A stretch of 64,000 nucleotides of DNA from Aphanothece sacrum FPU1 (GCF_003864295.1 NZ_BDQK01000017.1:392398-456397), one strand, 5' to 3'; positions 44,341-53,871 are shown, counted from the stretch's first letter. Made by a program: numbers and translations. Notes: generated by a model from the letters alone, not told the origin.

Positions 44341-46830
44341 TTAAAGTAAAGGGGACAAGACACGCCAACCTTTAATAAAATTACCTTGCATTATAGCAGA
44401 AATTCCGTCTAAATATTGGAATTCTTTAATATTTGATTTAAGTTTTAAGGCTGATTTTATTGCAATTTCTGCGGCTTTTGGTTGCCAATCATAAAGATAA
44501 ACAAACCCTAGATAACCGTGATGATAAGGGTTATTAGGATCAAGTTTGATGAGTTCTTTTAAAGCAGCGATCGCCCCTTGAGGATTCTCTTGTAATATAT
44601 AAGATAATACCACCCCATATGTCCAGTCTAATTGATATTGAGTAGATTGGTGAGTTAAACGATAAGTTAATGCTTCTTGTGTTTGTTTTAAATAGTCTTG
44701 AATTGGATCATATTGATTTATCCGATCAATTTCATCAAAAATTTTGCCTAACCCGTCTATTCCTTGCCCTAAATTTAAGGAAAGTCCTCTTAATTGACTG
44801 TTTAAATCTAGGGGAGGTGCAACAATAGGATAAGCATTAGGATCAAGAGTTAGAGTAATCTTAGGAATGTTAATAGGATAGGTTTTTTGAGTTTGACGAT
44901 TTAGATAGGTTGCCTTTAATTCGTATTGACCAGGTAACATATTTTTAGGGGGTATCATACTCATTGTTTCAATAAGTTTTACCCCCTTATCATCACCAGA
45001 CTTATGATATAACATTCCTTGTCCAAACCCATGATCATGTATCCAAAAATTGGTTTTAGTTTTGTCCCCCATTAATTGCCAATCTAATAAGACTATACCT
45101 GAGTTTAATTCTGATAAATTGCCTGACCATTCATAAGTTACAGCAACTGGTAAACCTGGGATGGCTTTCTGGGGAATAATAACCTGATCTAATTTAATTT
45201 GATCTATAGGTTTAGATAAAGATTCAACCCGAACTGATGGAGTTTTACGTTGATAAAGTTTTAATGTACTTTTATCAGGTAATTCCCAAGCTTTTATAAC
45301 CTTAAAATTGGGATCATTTTCTAATTTTTTAGCTAAAGCTAATTGAGTATCTCTAGCAAAGCCATTATCTCCAGTTTTGGTGACAAACCAGTCAAAATAT
45401 TGTTGATCTTGTTGAATATCTTCGGCTTTATTTCCTAATTCTCGTCCATAAATCTGAAAATTAGCTAATTGACCATAATAATTGAGCGTATTATGATTAA
45501 TTGAATCAGTATTAGCTATAACCCCTAAATTAGCCAGTTGATAGGGTGTTGTTTTTCTGACAGTTTCCATGAGTTCTGTATTAGGAATTTCTGGCCCCAT
45601 ATAGGGACGAAATAATACTCCAGGACTTAAGGATAAGGTTAAATTATCATTGAAAGAAATGGGAAATAAATTAGTAACCATGACCCAGATTGCTACTCCC
45701 AATGTTACCCATCTAACAGGTTTATATTTACCTCTCCATAGGGTTAAACAATAGCCTAAAAATATAGCTAATATTGGTAAATAAGACATAATATAACGAG
45801 TATCTTTATTAAAGATAGCCGAACAAATTAAGTATGATCCAAGAAAATAAACTCCTAACCATTTAATCCCGGATATGGCTTTTTTACTGTCCACATCCTC
45901 ATTAATACCTGGAAATCTTCGTAATAAGTGTAATAGTAACCCAACCAGAGGAACAATTAATAATATCCAACCCATTGCTAAAGGTAAATCTTGCCAATAA
46001 TAAGTCCAAGCTGCTAAGGTATTTAAAGGTGGATCACCTTCATAAGAAGCAGGAATAGCATTAGAATTTTGTACAGTACTAAATAAGTAAATCCAATTAG
46101 TTCTATACCAAGGAAACCAAATTAAACTAGAAACAATAAAACTGGTGATTAATTGTAAAATTCTTTCCCATTTTCCTTGCCATAGATAGGTTAATCCTAA
46201 CCATAATAAAGGAGTTAACAAGAAAAACATTACACTTTGCTTAGTCAGTAATGCTAGTCCCCACACTAAGCCAAAAATTACTGTCCATAACCATTGTTTT
46301 TCTTTATATTTCTGGATTTTCCAAAGGGTTAAACAACAAAAACAAGCAATAGTTAAGGTTAGTAAAGTATTATCAATAACAAATTGTAAACGAGTTTGAT
46401 AGAGACGAGGGATTAAAATTGATAAGGTTGCTCCCCATAACCCAACTTGGGGACTAAAAAGGATTTTTCCTAGGGTATAAACCGATAAAATTAAAATAGC
46501 ACTGTAAAGTAAATTTGTTAGTAATGCTTGATCGTTACCTACCCCAAATATTTTCTGAAAAATAGCAGCAATAATATAAGTTAAAGGAGGATATTTTGAT
46601 GATAATTTCCAAAAATTACGCCACCATTCACCGTTTAAAAATTGGGGCGACTCTAACTCATAAACATATTGTAAAGATTTATTAAGATGATTGCTTTGAT
46701 CCCAAGCAGGCATAGAATGATCTAACATTAACCAGATGCGATCACAAAGATTACTTGCTAACCAAATTAGTCCTAGAATTATCCATACTCGACTTGGGGT
46801 TAAAGATAAACTTTTTTTGTTCATGGGCAT
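44341..46830 (-). CDS. PMT-family (GT39-like) glycosyltransferase with C-terminal TPR
   Basis: The 829-residue membrane protein starts with a short tail and TM1, then an extracytoplasmic loop holding MPAWDQSNHLNKSLQY, with the acidic residue typical of dolichyl/undecaprenyl-phosphate sugar transferases, and KYPPLTYIIAAIFQKIFG. About ten helices follow to residue 400. The middle (residues 430-680) is soluble, partly beta-rich, and the end has TPR motifs (NPYHHGYLGFVYLYDWQPKA). It likely moves a sugar from a lipid carrier onto a surface substrate. ATG 46824 is an alternative start. Confidence 0.82.
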   Translation of the reverse strand: MPMNKKSLSLTPSRVWIILGLIWLASNLCDRIWLMLDHSMPAWDQSNHLNKSLQYVYELESPQFLNGEWWRNFWKLSSKYPPLTYIIAAIFQKIFGVGNDQALLTNLLYSAILILSVYTLGKILFSPQVGLWGATLSILIPRLYQTRLQFVIDNTLLTLTIACFCCLTLWKIQKYKEKQWLWTVIFGLVWGLALLTKQSVMFFLLTPLLWLGLTYLWQGKWERILQLITSFIVSSLIWFPWYRTNWIYLFSTVQNSNAIPASYEGDPPLNTLAAWTYYWQDLPLAMGWILLIVPLVGLLLHLLRRFPGINEDVDSKKAISGIKWLGVYFLGSYLICSAIFNKDTRYIMSYLPILAIFLGYCLTLWRGKYKPVRWVTLGVAIWVMVTNLFPISFNDNLTLSLSPGVLFRPYMGPEIPNTELMETVRKTTPYQLANLGVIANTDSINHNTLNYYGQLANFQIYGRELGNKAEDIQQDQQYFDWFVTKTGDNGFARDTQLALAKKLENDPNFKVIKAWELPDKSTLKLYQRKTPSVRVESLSKPIDQIKLDQVIIPQKAIPGLPVAVTYEWSGNLSELNSGIVLLDWQLMGDKTKTNFWIHDHGFGQGMLYHKSGDDKGVKLIETMSMIPPKNMLPGQYELKATYLNRQTQKTYPINIPKITLTLDPNAYPIVAPPLDLNSQLRGLSLNLGQGIDGLGKIFDEIDRINQYDPIQDYLKQTQEALTYRLTHQSTQYQLDWTYGVVLSYILQENPQGAIAALKELIKLDPNNPYHHGYLGFVYLYDWQPKAAEIAIKSALKLKSNIKEFQYLDGISAIMQGNFIKGWRVLSPLL

Positions 46831-46931
46831 TGGATTAATGATTCAATTGATTATAATTATGACTATAATTTTATCATCTTGGATAGTCTCTATGTTCTGT
46901 GTTTTCCCTGAGCTATTTCATTCTTTTAAAT

Positions 46932-47060
46932 GCCCTAACCCTTTAGGGTTAGGCTATAGGAACAAAGCCCACCTGCGCGGGATATCCGACGAATTATTAT
47001 TAATATTTGAGCCTGCGTAGGCAGGCTTCGTTAATATAGCTCCAGGCTTCAGCCTGCTTA
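46932..47060. repeat. Family A-like hairpin cluster without terminal ends
   Basis: CCCTAACCCTTTAGGGTTAGG, GCCTGCGTAGGCAGGC and CAGGCTTCAGCCTG hairpins, with ATAGGAACAAAGCCC and TTAATATAGCT linkers, match the interior style of family A. The GGTTCTACCGG ends are absent. It lies in the divergent region before the hydratase gene. Confidence 0.65.
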
Positions 47061-47113
47061 AATAACCTTGGTTTTGCTGGTTTTGCTATGTATGAAAAAA
47101 AATTATCTGAATT

Positions 47114-48106
47114 ATGAATAAAATAAAATTTTTATCTGTTTTCTTTTTGCTATTACTCAACCCAATTTTTACACCAGAACAGACTAAAGAAGTTAAGAAA
47201 ACTGAGTCATTTTTTTTGACAAGATATAAATATAATAACCGAATAGGTCTAAAAAATAAAGGACTAAGTTTTAATGGCGATAGTTCATTGCCGACTTTGA
47301 CTAACCCTGAAACAGAAAGTTTAGCTCAAACTCTATTTGAGCATTATCTTAAAAAACAACCAGTTTTAACTTTTCCCAATGACTTAAGTTTAAAGCAAGC
47401 TGAAACCATACAGAAAAAGTTAGTTAAATTATTAATCCCATCTCAAGGTCAACTTATCGGTTATAAAGCGGGGTTAACCAATCAAAAAATCCAGGAAAAG
47501 TTTAAAGTATCTCAACCAGTTTTAGGAAGAATACTTAAACAGATGATTCTCCCATCAGGTGTAACATTACCTCCTAATTTTGCTGCCATACCCAGATTAG
47601 AAGGAGATTTAATTGTCAGGGTTAAAAGTGAAGGCATTAATCAAGCTAAAACTCCTCAAGAAATTCTCAAAAATCTTGATGCTATTATCCCTTTCTTAGA
47701 ATTACCTGATTTAGTTTATACTAAAGACTTAGAGTTAAATGGTGCAATGTTAGTGGCAGTTAATGTAGGTGCAAGATTAGGAATCGTCGGAACACCTATT
47801 CTTCTACAATCAACGGAAAAATGGCAAAATAAATTAAATAATATACAAGTTATTATTGTCGATCAATCAGGACAAGAATTAGCCCAAGGACATAGTAAAA
47901 ATCTACTTGGAGATCCTCTTAAAGTTGTTCTCTGGATCAAAGATAAATTACACAGTCAAGGAAAATCTTTAAAAAAAGGAGACTTATTATCTTTAGGCAG
48001 TATTACTCCTGTAATTCCTATTAAACCAGGAACAACAATCTATGGACAGTATTTAGGATTAAACCCAGATAAGAAAATTGAAATCTCTGTTAATTTTAAG
48101 AATTAA
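47114..48106 (+). CDS. Exported 2-keto-4-pentenoate hydratase-like protein
   Basis: The 330-residue protein begins with a signal peptide (NKIKFLSVFFLLLLNPIF). The remaining part resembles the FAH-superfamily hydratases MhpD/DmpE: LIGYKAGLTNQKIQEKF, RLEGDLIVRV and LNGAMLVAVNVGARLG, ending GTTIYGQYLGL. Those enzymes are cytosolic and act on catechol meta-cleavage products, so an exported relative without other aromatic genes is unusual and its activity is uncertain. It is followed after five bases by a lipase-like gene, probably the same transcript. Confidence 0.75.
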   Translation: MNKIKFLSVFFLLLLNPIFTPEQTKEVKKTESFFLTRYKYNNRIGLKNKGLSFNGDSSLPTLTNPETESLAQTLFEHYLKKQPVLTFPNDLSLKQAETIQKKLVKLLIPSQGQLIGYKAGLTNQKIQEKFKVSQPVLGRILKQMILPSGVTLPPNFAAIPRLEGDLIVRVKSEGINQAKTPQEILKNLDAIIPFLELPDLVYTKDLELNGAMLVAVNVGARLGIVGTPILLQSTEKWQNKLNNIQVIIVDQSGQELAQGHSKNLLGDPLKVVLWIKDKLHSQGKSLKKGDLLSLGSITPVIPIKPGTTIYGQYLGLNPDKKIEISVNFKN

Positions 48107-48111
48107 TAACC

Positions 48112-48720
48112 ATGATAAGTCAACGTAATCCTGTTGTTTTAGTACACGGAATTTATAATACTACCGCTAAATTTAATACAATGACTAACTATTTAACTCA
48201 GTTAGGTTGGTCGGTTTACTGTTTTAATCTTAAACCCAATGATGGAGATGGTCATCTCGAAAATTTAGCTGAACAAGTGGCTAATTATATTACTCATACT
48301 TTTGCTAATAAACAACCTTTTGATTTAATTGGATTTAGTATGGGAGGATTAATTACCCGATATTATTTACAACGTCTTGGAGGAGTAAAACAAGTTCATC
48401 GTTATATTAGTATTTCTGCCCCCAATAAAGGAACCTTGACTGCCTATGCTTTATCTCGTCCAGGTATTAGACAAATGCGTCCCAATAGTCAATTTTTACA
48501 GCAGTTAAATCATGACATACAAGATACTTTAGGAGGAATTAATGTTACTATTATCTGGACTCCTTATGATCTGATGATTCTCCCTGCTCATAGTTCTAAA
48601 CTTAATCTAGGAAAACAGATTAAACTTCCTGTGTTAAATCATGAACTAATGGTCAGACATCCCAGAATTTTACAAGCTGTTTCTCAAGCATTATCTGAAC
48701 CCATTTGTTCCTCTCGATAA
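48112..48720 (+). CDS. Alpha/beta hydrolase, lipase-like
   Basis: The 202-residue protein has the oxyanion-hole motif VVLVHGIYNTTAKF, the nucleophile elbow LIGFSMGGLITRYYLQ and the acid/His part in WTPYDLMILPAHSSKL and HELMVRHPRIL. It resembles small bacterial triacylglycerol lipases and PGAP1-like esterases. No signal peptide is present. It follows the hydratase-like gene by five bases, so the two are likely translated from one mRNA. Confidence 0.85.
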   Translation: MISQRNPVVLVHGIYNTTAKFNTMTNYLTQLGWSVYCFNLKPNDGDGHLENLAEQVANYITHTFANKQPFDLIGFSMGGLITRYYLQRLGGVKQVHRYISISAPNKGTLTAYALSRPGIRQMRPNSQFLQQLNHDIQDTLGGINVTIIWTPYDLMILPAHSSKLNLGKQIKLPVLNHELMVRHPRILQAVSQALSEPICSSR

Positions 48721-48808
48721 TTTGTTTAAGAGACATGATTTTTATCCGTCTTTATGGCATAATATATTGTTAAACATAATTGCTAATAGGAGAAAATAAA
48801 TTAGTAAA

Positions 48809-49315
48809 ATGGATGCCCAAACAAAAGAATTTAAACTTAAATATGACATCGGAAGGCAATTGTTAGAAAAAGGACAATATCGTCTCAGTGTACAATCCCT
48901 GGAAGAAGCAACACAATTAGTTAACCCCAACTCTCGTTTAGGGGGAGATGTTCAAATGATTTTAGTCACAGCTTATCAAGCAGTCGGACGTTTAGAAGAT
49001 GCTATTAATTTGTGTCAAAACTTAACCGTTCATCCTCATGTTGATATTCGTAAACAAAGTCAGCGCATTCTTTATATTCTTAAAGCACCTCAACTAAAAC
49101 GCCCTGAAGAATGGATGACAAAAATTCCAACTATTGATACTAAAGAAGCCGCAAAACCTAAATATATTACCTCTAATCCTACTGCTAAACTTCCCGAAAA
49201 ATCTTATTTAACTACGGAAGATTTAAGTCAGATTGATACTAGGGATAATTATTTTATTTGGTTTGCTTTGGGGTTGATTGTATTAATATTAAGTGGCCTA
49301 GTCTGGTTTAATTAA
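48809..49315 (+). CDS. TPR-like protein with C-terminal membrane anchor
   Basis: The 168-residue protein has two TPR-like helices near the start (YDIGRQLLEKGQYRLSVQSL, VTAYQAVGRLEDAINLCQNL), a linker and one C-terminal transmembrane helix (YFIWFALGLIVLILSGLVWF). TAGGAG is placed about 18 bases before ATG 48809. It appears to be a conserved cyanobacterial protein of unknown role; the tail anchor suggests a cytosolic domain at the thylakoid or plasma membrane. Confidence 0.7.
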   Translation: MDAQTKEFKLKYDIGRQLLEKGQYRLSVQSLEEATQLVNPNSRLGGDVQMILVTAYQAVGRLEDAINLCQNLTVHPHVDIRKQSQRILYILKAPQLKRPEEWMTKIPTIDTKEAAKPKYITSNPTAKLPEKSYLTTEDLSQIDTRDNYFIWFALGLIVLILSGLVWFN

Positions 49316-49642
49316 TTATTAGAGACTTGTAAATAAAAGAGATATCATTTAAACTAAGGGAAGCAAAAAATTAAAAACAATAAGCTGTCACCCATCTAAA
49401 TTAGTCCTATTCGACTGATGGAGTGGTCGCTACGCGCACCTTCGGTGGGGAGTGATAGTTTGACGGTTTGTTTCCTAATCTGCCCATATACAGTTTAAAT
49501 GCGTCTTAGCTTAATTTCTGAAAAATAGTGGCAGGTTTTAAAATACAACTAGATCTCAAAGTACAACTTAGTCTCAAAGATGCCTCTCTCAAATTAACAG
49601 GAATCAGAAAAAGAGCATTTATCCTTTTGAAATGTTTTTCAG
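49316..49642. other. Intergenic stretch with short GC-rich repeat
   Basis: A GGTCGCTACGCGCACCTTCG plus GTGGGGAG motif at about 49427-49451 resembles widespread cyanobacterial GC-rich interspersed repeats (compare 55983-56018). A direct repeat ACAACTAGATCTCAAAGTAC / ACAACTTAGTCTCAAAGAT lies at 49546-49580. No gene is seen. Confidence 0.5.
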
Positions 49643-50404
49643 ATGAATAACCCCATTAACCCGACTAACGCCCTAATTATTGGTTCATCCAGAGGAATTG
49701 GTTTAGGATTTGTTAAAGCCCTTCTACAGAAACCTAACATAAATATTTATGCAACGTACCGTCAGAGAAATTTAGCCACTGAGTTATTTTCTCTGAAAAC
49801 GGAATATCCGCAACAACTTCACTGTCGGCAATTAGATATCACTAATGAAGAACAAATCTCTAATCTCTCAAGTTATATTCACCAGAAAACATCTCAACTT
49901 CATCTAGTTATTAACTGTGTGGGAATTCTCCATGAAGGTTCCTTACAACCAGAAAAAAGCCTTAGACAAATTTCTTCAGAAAATTTGCTATATTATTTTA
50001 AAATCAACAGCATTGGGTCTGTCTTATTAGCCAAGCATTTGTTACCGTTATTTCGCCATTCAAATAAGAGTATTTTAGCTTTTTTAAGTGCTAAACTAGG
50101 AAGTATTGGCGATAATAATCTGGGAGGATGGTATGGTTATCGTGCCTCGAAAGCTGCTCTTAATATGTTGATAAGAACAGTTTCGATTGAATATAAACGT
50201 CTTTGTCCCCAGACAATTGTTGTTAGTTTGCATCCAGGCACAACTGACACAAATCTGTCAAAACCATTTCAACAAAATGTGCCAGAGGATAAATTATTTA
50301 CCGTAGATCTAACAGTCAACCAACTTCTCAATGTAATCGATAATTTAACAGGTGAAGATAGTGGCTCTTTTTTTTCTTGGGATGGTAGTCGTCTTCCTTG
50401 GTAA
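49643..50404 (+). CDS. Short-chain dehydrogenase/reductase (CsgA/C-factor-like)
   Basis: The 253-residue protein has the SDR fold: the nucleotide-binding ALIIGSSRGIGLGFVKALL, the NNAG-like segment LVINCVGILHEG, and the catalytic Ser/Tyr/Lys set in LAFLSAKLGSIGDN and GWYGYRASKAALN. The whole pattern resembles the C-factor-like subgroup. The substrate is unknown. A family A repeat begins nine bases after the stop codon. Confidence 0.88.
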   Translation: MNNPINPTNALIIGSSRGIGLGFVKALLQKPNINIYATYRQRNLATELFSLKTEYPQQLHCRQLDITNEEQISNLSSYIHQKTSQLHLVINCVGILHEGSLQPEKSLRQISSENLLYYFKINSIGSVLLAKHLLPLFRHSNKSILAFLSAKLGSIGDNNLGGWYGYRASKAALNMLIRTVSIEYKRLCPQTIVVSLHPGTTDTNLSKPFQQNVPEDKLFTVDLTVNQLLNVIDNLTGEDSGSFFSWDGSRLPW

Positions 50405-50412
50405 TAAAAAAA

Positions 50413-50579
50413 GTTAAATCAATGTCTACACCACAGACCTTATGTCTGATACTATATGAACGAAGCCTCCCTTCGGGAGGCTCAATTAAACCCGCGTAGG
50501 CGGGTTTTGTCTTTATAGCTAAACCCAGAGCGGGTTTAAGCCTATAATTTCTAATAGTTTTACTAGGTTCTGTAGAACC
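50413..50579. repeat. Family A repeat, copy with right end
   Basis: It begins GTTAAATCAATGTCTACACC, matching position 2094 onward of copy 1, and ends TAGGTTCTGTAGAACC. It contains CAGACCTTATGTCTG, CCTCCCTTCGGGAGG and AACCCGCGTAGGCGGGTT hairpins. The outer 20 bases at the left are missing. Confidence 0.82.
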
Positions 50580-50605
50580 AAAAAGTTAACTTCAAAGAAT
50601 AAATA

Positions 50606-51208
50606 TTAATCTTTTTTACTGATAGGAATTTGGATTTCGCTACGTTTTGCCATATCAGGTTTATACGGGCCATCATAGAACAAACGGCGAGGGTTTCCGA
50701 CCATTTTATAAGATGGGTTTTCTGATAGCCAGTTTCTGAGTTTTTCTAAACCCTCTACATAGGTTTCATAGGAATAACCGCCAACCAGTCCCAAGCTTAC
50801 CACTGTCTGACGGGGAATATCTTCAATCGTAATATTAGAGGCGATTTCCTTGGGGTAAATATCCGTGTTACGGTAGAGAAAAGAAACGGTGGCTTCCCCA
50901 GTTTTCTCCTTACCTTCTATGGTGCCAACCGGATAACGAGTTTCTACAGGAGCAGTCATAGAAATGTTATTCGAGCTAATATGTTGATATAAGGGTGAAA
51001 AAGCCTGATTAGCCGCATCAGATAAGTTGCCAGAATAGCTATAAGTCGCAGCACGATAAGCAGGATATTCCTTTACTTCTATTTTATCAGGGGCAGTTGG
51101 GGCCGGAAAACCTACGGGAAGGGGCGCACTATTGGCTTGATAAATTCCTATCGCGAACCAAGCGATTGCTATAATTCCTAATGGTAGTAATAAATAGTGA
51201 AGTTTCAT
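50606..51208 (-). CDS. SOUL heme-binding family protein
   Basis: The 200-residue protein starts with one hydrophobic segment (LHYLLLPLGIIAIAWFAIGI), likely a membrane anchor or signal, then the SOUL fold: IEVKEYPAYRAATYSY, NISMTAPVETRYPV and YETYVEGLEKLRNWLSENP, ending LFYDGPYKPDMAKRSEIQIP. SOUL/HBP proteins bind heme or tetrapyrroles in plants and animals; bacterial roles are unclear. It stands alone between repeat DNA and a 381-base gap before menD. Confidence 0.9.
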   Translation of the reverse strand: MKLHYLLLPLGIIAIAWFAIGIYQANSAPLPVGFPAPTAPDKIEVKEYPAYRAATYSYSGNLSDAANQAFSPLYQHISSNNISMTAPVETRYPVGTIEGKEKTGEATVSFLYRNTDIYPKEIASNITIEDIPRQTVVSLGLVGGYSYETYVEGLEKLRNWLSENPSYKMVGNPRRLFYDGPYKPDMAKRSEIQIPISKKD

Positions 51209-51589
51209 GAGCTAAAATAATCAAAAATGACGTTATAAAGTTGATATCTTAAGCATAATTATACCAGAATATTTAATGTGTTATTTTTGTTATGAAAATT
51301 ACCGTAAATTTTTATTAAGCTTCAGATAAATGTATCATAGAATACAAAAAACTTAAAAATACTTGAAAATTTTTAGCAATAGTGAACGAAAGAATGCGGG
51401 TTGACAAAGCCGTCGTATATAGTGTATATTTTTTAGTTATATAGGCTTCACAATGGGAATCTTTGCGTTTATCAACAAACAGTAATATTTCCATTATGAT
51501 ATTCACATTTTACAATGTAAGCAAAAAAAAATCAACCCCATAAATTGATCTGCTTCAAAGTCAGTAAAGCAGTATATTAGAACCATGAT
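51209..51589. other. AT-rich gap with a strong promoter-like signal
   Basis: TTGACA (51401-51406) and TATATT (51425-51430), 18 bases apart on the plus strand, form a good sigma-70-like promoter. Downstream only a 10-codon frame (ATG 51454, MGIFAFINKQ) is seen, so any transcript would be a short RNA toward the menD 3' end. A minus-strand frame across 51315-51506 has no recognisable features. Confidence 0.4.
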
Positions 51590-53350
51590 TTAAAAAACCC
51601 GTTTTTGCGTAAGTCCTGCAAAATTAGCAAATTCAACTAAATTATCTTTCAACCAAAGAGCATCTTTTTGGCGATTAGTTTGCACTTCTAAAACCCGAAT
51701 ACCCGTAGAAGGTAAAGGATTTAATAATTCTGTGAATTGTGACCAATTATCAATCAATTGATGGGAAATGTTATAGGTCTGGCAAAGTTGAGAAAAATCA
51801 ATATTTTGTGGAGTGGCAAAAAAATCCTCAAAAGAAGAGCGAAACTGAGATATAGGTAATATTTCAAAGATACCACCCCCATTATTATTAATTAAAATAA
51901 TAGTTAAATGTCCCTTAAAGTTTTTATTGATTAAGAATCCATTAGTATCATGAAGTAGGGATAAATCACCTGTTAACATAACATTATGGGATGATTTATA
52001 AGCCATTCCTAAAGCTGTTGATAAAGTACCATCAATACCATTAGCACCTCGATTACAATAAGGAATAATTTGCAGATGATTAGGCATCCAGAAAAAATCC
52101 ATATCTCTAACTGGCATACTATTAGACACAAAAATTAAACTATTCTTAGGTAAAATTTGAGGTAATAACCAAGCTATTTTTGCTTCTAATAAATATTCAA
52201 TAGCTGACATTTTTTGCTCAAGATTATGTCTAACTTTGTTCTCAAATTCTAACCAAGTCTTCAAAAAAGATCGATCTAAGTCTTGAGTAATAGGAGGTAA
52301 AGTTAAAGTGTCTATTGAGGTTGTTAGATGAATAGTTTTATTATGAAGGGGGTCAAGATTATCAAGAGTAGGATCAATAATCCAATGATCAGGTTCAAGA
52401 GATTCTAACCAAACCCTTAATTCTTTACTGGTAGGAAATTCTCCTATTTGAATTACCACATCAGGAATTAAAGATTGATTTAATTGGGGATGACGTAATA
52501 TTAAATCATACGTACAAATTAAATAAGGATTCAAATATGAAAAATTTCTCACAGGAGATAAAGCATCAGCTAACACAGGAAAATTAAGTAATTGAGCCAA
52601 ATTAGCGATCGCTTGACAATAACCTTTAGGATCAACTGGATAAGCGACTCCTGCAATAATAATACCCCGTCGAGTTGATAGCCATTGAGACGGCAAAACT
52701 GAGGAAGAAGAACCAGAAAAATTAAGATAATTATTATCAATTTGAGATAAAAAATTATCTAGATCAAAATCAGCAAATATAGAAGTAATATTAGGGTCAA
52801 AAATAGGTGCTAAAGGTTCTCGAAAAGGACAATTAAGATGAACAACTCCAGGAGTAGGAAAAAGCGATCGCCGCCAAGATTGAACAAGGGTTTGTCGTAG
52901 ATAACGTAATATACCAATTTCCTGGGAAGGAATGGCTAATTCTGCTTGCCAATTGGGATAATGACCATAAAGTTTAATTTGATCAATTGCTTGTCCAGCA
53001 TGACAATGACGTAATTCTGGGGGACGATCTGCTGTTAGAATTAACAAAGGAATTCGACTTTCATGAGCTTCGATTACTGCTGGGTAAAAATTAGCTCCTG
53101 CTGTTCCCGAAGTACATACTAAAACAACAGGAATTTTAGTTTTTTTTGCCCTTCCTAATGCAAAAAAAGCCGCCGAACGTTCATCTAAAATAGGAATAGT
53201 TTCAATATTAGGATGTTGAGCAAAAGCAACTGCTAGGGGTGCGGAACGGGAACCAGGACAGATAATAGCCGTTGTCAGTCCTAAACGGTATAAGGTTTCT
53301 ACTAATAAAGAAGACCAAAGAGTATTAATGTTACGAAAATCAAGAATCAT
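51590..53350 (-). CDS. menD: 2-succinyl-5-enolpyruvyl-6-hydroxy-3-cyclohexene-1-carboxylate synthase
   Basis: The 586-residue ThDP enzyme joins 2-oxoglutarate and isochorismate in phylloquinone (vitamin K1) synthesis, needed for photosystem I. ICPGSRSAPLAVAFAQHP is the N-terminal signature, CTSGTAGANFYPAVIEA the pyrimidine-binding part, and GANGIDGTLSTALGMAYKS with LTGDLSLLHDTNGFLI the ThDP-Mg site with Asp and Asn ligands. The length fits the cyanobacterial enzyme. No other men gene is adjacent. Confidence 0.96.
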   Translation of the reverse strand: MILDFRNINTLWSSLLVETLYRLGLTTAIICPGSRSAPLAVAFAQHPNIETIPILDERSAAFFALGRAKKTKIPVVLVCTSGTAGANFYPAVIEAHESRIPLLILTADRPPELRHCHAGQAIDQIKLYGHYPNWQAELAIPSQEIGILRYLRQTLVQSWRRSLFPTPGVVHLNCPFREPLAPIFDPNITSIFADFDLDNFLSQIDNNYLNFSGSSSSVLPSQWLSTRRGIIIAGVAYPVDPKGYCQAIANLAQLLNFPVLADALSPVRNFSYLNPYLICTYDLILRHPQLNQSLIPDVVIQIGEFPTSKELRVWLESLEPDHWIIDPTLDNLDPLHNKTIHLTTSIDTLTLPPITQDLDRSFLKTWLEFENKVRHNLEQKMSAIEYLLEAKIAWLLPQILPKNSLIFVSNSMPVRDMDFFWMPNHLQIIPYCNRGANGIDGTLSTALGMAYKSSHNVMLTGDLSLLHDTNGFLINKNFKGHLTIILINNNGGGIFEILPISQFRSSFEDFFATPQNIDFSQLCQTYNISHQLIDNWSQFTELLNPLPSTGIRVLEVQTNRQKDALWLKDNLVEFANFAGLTQKRVF

Positions 53351-53449
53351 TGATAGTGAATAATTAGGTTAGGGATTAAGGTTGCTACAGTTATCTATAT
53401 TCTCATGTATCATGTATAGAATTTACATTTGAGATCTAAACTGAAAAAA

Positions 53450-53710
53450 ATGGAAAAACTAACTATTACGGACGCTCAAGAAGATTTAATCAACCTAGTT
53501 AAATTAGTAACCCAAGAAAACCAAATTTATGAAATAGAGATGACTGATGGTTCGGCTGTTTTAATCTCACAAAAAAACTATGAAAGCTTACAAGAAACCA
53601 TTGAATTACTTTCAATCCCTGGATTAAGAGAAAGCTTACAAAGATCCCTTGAACAAATAACCAATAATGAAACCTACTCCTTGGAGGAAGTATTGGGAGA
53701 TATTGATTGA
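53450..53710 (+). CDS. Phd/YefM-type antitoxin-like protein
   Basis: From ATG 53450 the protein is 86 residues (MEKLTITDAQEDLINLVKLV), with ITDAQEDL as the N-terminal strand-helix and GSAVLISQKNYESLQETIEL typical of Phd/YefM antitoxins, which bind DNA and neutralise a RelE/Doc toxin. The seven codons upstream (from 53429) are an alternative start. Its stop overlaps the start of a toxin-like frame by one base, the usual arrangement, but that toxin is broken. Confidence 0.8.
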   Translation: MEKLTITDAQEDLINLVKLVTQENQIYEIEMTDGSAVLISQKNYESLQETIELLSIPGLRESLQRSLEQITNNETYSLEEVLGDID

Positions 53711-53856
53711 TGGTTTATGAAGTCCGTTTTACCAAAGAAGCTAAAAAAGATATCATTAAACTTACCCCTAAATTAAAACAAAAACTCAAAAAAATTATCA
53801 TAAATTTTCACTTAACAGTAACATTTTTAAGTTATCGCACTGAGGTACACACATGA
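53710..53856 (+). pseudogene. Broken RelE/YoeB-type toxin
   Basis: The frame starts with MVYEVRFTKEAKKDIIKLTP, the start of RelE-family toxins, and continues to about residue 33 (LKQKLKKIIINFH). After that it reads unrelated sequence and stops at 48 residues, whereas intact toxins have about 85-90 with catalytic Arg/Tyr/His near the end. It overlaps the antitoxin stop (TGATG). Inactivation probably happened with the arrival of the next locus at 53872. Confidence 0.72.
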
Positions 53857-53871
53857 TATACTTTAAGAAGT

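Noticed and set aside
51315..51506. 63-codon minus-strand frame
   Set aside because: It lies in AT-rich spacer DNA, opposes a promoter-like signal and shows no domain or ribosome binding site.
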